This document shows positions 4,314-5,594 of a stretch of DNA of 5,594 nt, in pieces. The DNA comes from Candidatus Methanogaster sp. UBA203 (GTDB lineage: Archaea > Halobacteriota > Methanosarcinia > Methanosarcinales > Methanogasteraceae): the NCBI GenBank assembly GCA_002503595.1, contig DASC01000158.1, positions 1 to 5,594 of the forward strand, written 5' to 3'. Position 1 is the stretch's first letter. Each line of letters opens with the position of its first letter. The notes beneath the pieces were generated by a model that was not told the DNA's origin, ran no database searches, and saw only the letters and a program-made list of their open reading frames with translations. A program made the translations under genes and the position numbers.

Positions 4314-5459
4314 CTACAGCAGCACCGACCCGGCAACCCTGATCCCTGCCCCGAAGTCAGAGTCAGAGACGGCTCCGTGTGCATGGAGGATCGATTCGAG
4401 CATCTGGATCGTTATTAGGATGTCTTTTGACCTGAAATTGCCCATGCTCCCGATCCGAAATATATTTCCTTTGAGATGCGCCTGCCCTCCCGCGATCAGT
4501 ATCCCGCGAGCAAGCATCTCCTTCTTCAGTTGGTCAAACGCAATCCCCGAGGGAACTTTCATCGCTGTGACGGTGTCTGAGTACCTGCTCTTCTCGTCCG
4601 GCTGCGGAAACATCGCAATTCCCATGGCACCGGCTGCTGCACGCACTGCTGCCGCACCTGTTGCATGTCTCTGCCTCCGTGCGTCAAGCCCTTCCTCGTG
4701 AGCGATGTAAAGAGCCTCCTGCATCGCAAAGAATAGTGGAATCGAGGGCGTGTACGGCGTCTGCCCTTTGACAGCGCTCTTCCGGTGTGCCTTGAGATCA
4801 AGGTAGTATGGCGGATTCTTCACGTCTTCCATCTTCTGAAATGCACGCTTGCTCACCGAGACCGCGGCAAACCCCGGCGGCGCAGCGATGCACTTCTGCG
4901 ATCCCATGATTGCGATGTCCACGCCCCATTCATCGAGAGGGGTGTCGGTTCCGCCGATCGAGGTGATCCCGTCCATGATAAAGAGCGCGTCGTGCTTGCG
5001 TGCCAGTTTTCCGACCTCATCTGCCGGATTCAGCATCCCGACCGAGGTCTCGTTATGCACCATCGCAACCGCATCCGCGCCGTCCTCAAGCGCTGCTGCC
5101 ACTGCGTCCAGATCGATCGGATAGCCCCACTCGGACTCGATCGGGACGGTATTTCCATACCGCCTGCCGATATCGCGGAATCGCTCGCCAAACTTGCCGT
5201 TTACTACCGTTACGATCGTCTCATCCGGATTTATCAGGTTTCCGACAGCCGCCTCCATTCCGCTGGTGCCTGAGCCGCTTAACAGCAGGATGTCGTTTCT
5301 GGTCTGGAACAGGTCTGCGAGCAGTTCCCTGCACTCGTTAAACATCTCTGCGAACTCTTCACCGCGGTGGTTGATCACTGGCTTTGCCATCGCACGCAGG
5401 ATGCGCGGCACGACCGGGACAGGTCCCGGGATCATAATCAGTGTGTCTTCTATGTTCAT
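4314..5459 (-). CDS. Class V PLP aminotransferase (alanine-glyoxylate/phosphoserine type)
   Basis: The product is 381 residues from ATG 5459-5457 (MNIEDTLIMIPGPVPVVP). The frame extends upstream to the window edge, but the extra residues do not look like family sequence, and an AGGTG ribosome site sits 7 nt before this ATG. It is a fold-type I, PLP-dependent cytoplasmic enzyme. Features are the phosphate loop SGSGTSGMEAA (about 61-71), NETSVG (136-141), the PLP-ring aspartate Asp163 in FIMDGITSIGG, the Schiff-base Lys189 in GSQKCIAAPPG, QTPYTPSIPLFFA (233-245) and the C-terminal Arg335 in IFRIGSMG. Length and motifs match methanogen proteins such as MJ0959, a broad-specificity aminotransferase reported to make phosphoserine. 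Serine-pyruvate, alanine-glyoxylate or aspartate transamination are alternatives, and the substrate cannot be decided from sequence alone. It is convergent with the fibrillarin-like gene and shares no operon here. Confidence 0.93.
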   Translation of the reverse strand: MNIEDTLIMIPGPVPVVPRILRAMAKPVINHRGEEFAEMFNECRELLADLFQTRNDILLLSGSGTSGMEAAVGNLINPDETIVTVVNGKFGERFRDIGRRYGNTVPIESEWGYPIDLDAVAAALEDGADAVAMVHNETSVGMLNPADEVGKLARKHDALFIMDGITSIGGTDTPLDEWGVDIAIMGSQKCIAAPPGFAAVSVSKRAFQKMEDVKNPPYYLDLKAHRKSAVKGQTPYTPSIPLFFAMQEALYIAHEEGLDARRQRHATGAAAVRAAAGAMGIAMFPQPDEKSRYSDTVTAMKVPSGIAFDQLKKEMLARGILIAGGQAHLKGNIFRIGSMGNFRSKDILITIQMLESILHAHGAVSDSDFGAGIRVAGSVLL

Positions 5460-5466
5460 GGAATCG

Positions 5467-5471
5467 CACCT
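5467..5471 (-). promoter_or_regulatory. Shine-Dalgarno site of the aminotransferase
   Basis: AGGTG on the minus strand, complementary to the 16S anti-SD CACCT, lies 7 nt before the ATG at 5459. It decides the start against the longer frame that is open to the window edge. Confidence 0.6.
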
Positions 5472-5522
5472 GTTTCCCATTATGGGTCGGATGCCTAAAA
5501 GGTTGCGGCGGTATGATGGTGG

Positions 5523-5533
5523 CTTTTTAATTT
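5523..5533 (-). promoter_or_regulatory. Possible TATA element for the aminotransferase
   Basis: The minus strand reads AAATTAAAAAG, about 65-75 nt upstream of the start codon. A transcript beginning about 25 nt downstream would have a ~40-nt leader that includes the AGGTG site. It is the most AT-rich stretch upstream of this gene, but no experimental marker supports it. Confidence 0.25.
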
Positions 5534-5569
5534 CTTCCGGGTGGGACCCCGGGTTATGGCAAAGAAGAT

Positions 5570-5594
5570 TAACCACAGAGGACGCGGAGGGCAC
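5570..5594. repeat. Start of a 9-bp-periodic ACCACAGAGG-type intergenic repeat, cut by the window edge
   Basis: The last bases read TTAACCACAGAGGACGCGGA and then GGGCAC, with a 9-bp period (CACAGAGGA, CGCGGAGGG, CAC...). Sequences of the form AACCACAGAGnACACnGAGG are a familiar intergenic repeat in many bacteria and archaea. The array runs off the window, so its length is unknown. Confidence 0.4.

Noticed and set aside
4785..5341. Plus-strand open frames opposite the aminotransferase
   Set aside because: They are antisense shadows created by GC-rich codon bias; arginine/proline/serine-rich translations without motifs.
5535..5562. CCGGGT...CCCGGG hairpin upstream of the aminotransferase
   Set aside because: The stem is only about 5 bp, and it is too far from any gene end to call a terminator or regulatory element.

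Overview
The window looks like a piece of a euryarchaeal genome, most likely from the methanogen/ANME side of the Euryarchaeota. The evidence is an archaeal-type tyrosyl-tRNA synthetase, a fibrillarin-like 2'-O-methyltransferase, a class V aminotransferase of the methanogen type, and TATA boxes at archaeal spacing. No lineage can be named with certainty from this much sequence.

Layout. (1) At 1-469 (minus strand) is a broken gene. Its N-terminus resembles the start of IS1634-type transposases and its C-terminal zinc-binding region is split over three frames. Its promoter region carries a 20-bp near-palindrome. (2) 500-1054 has no intact gene. It holds a 107-117 bp MITE-like element with 22-bp terminal inverted repeats flanked by TTAA, two short decayed open frames beside it, and two TATA boxes for the next gene. 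(3) tyrS is at 1055-1999. (4) An IS200/IS605-type element follows: a truncated divergent tnpA (2144-2305), an intact tnpB (2325-3431) and a right-end hairpin (3454-3473). Just upstream, at 2004-2099, is an elaborate foldable element (three-way junction) that shares its core with the right-end hairpin. (5) A fibrillarin-like gene (3428-4165) starts inside the end of tnpB and reads in frame through the IS right end. Its methyltransferase domain is complete, but its normal N-terminal domain is missing and a short hexapeptide repeat stands in its place. (6) A convergent intergenic region (4166-4313) carries inverted arrays of a degenerate 9-10 bp repeat. (7) A class V aminotransferase is at 4314-5459 on the minus strand, and another 9-bp-periodic repeat begins at the window's right edge.

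How it fits together. The housekeeping genes (tyrS, fibrillarin, aminotransferase) do not form a pathway operon. The notable event is mobile-element activity between tyrS and the fibrillarin gene. A TnpB nuclease gene that has lost its transposase sits directly against the fibrillarin gene. The sequence just past the right end, which would be the guide of its omega-RNA, lies inside the fibrillarin reading frame. The best candidates for something unusual are the structured element at 2004-2099, the TnpB/right-end/fibrillarin fusion, and the frame-split zinc-ribbon gene with its A7 slippery run.
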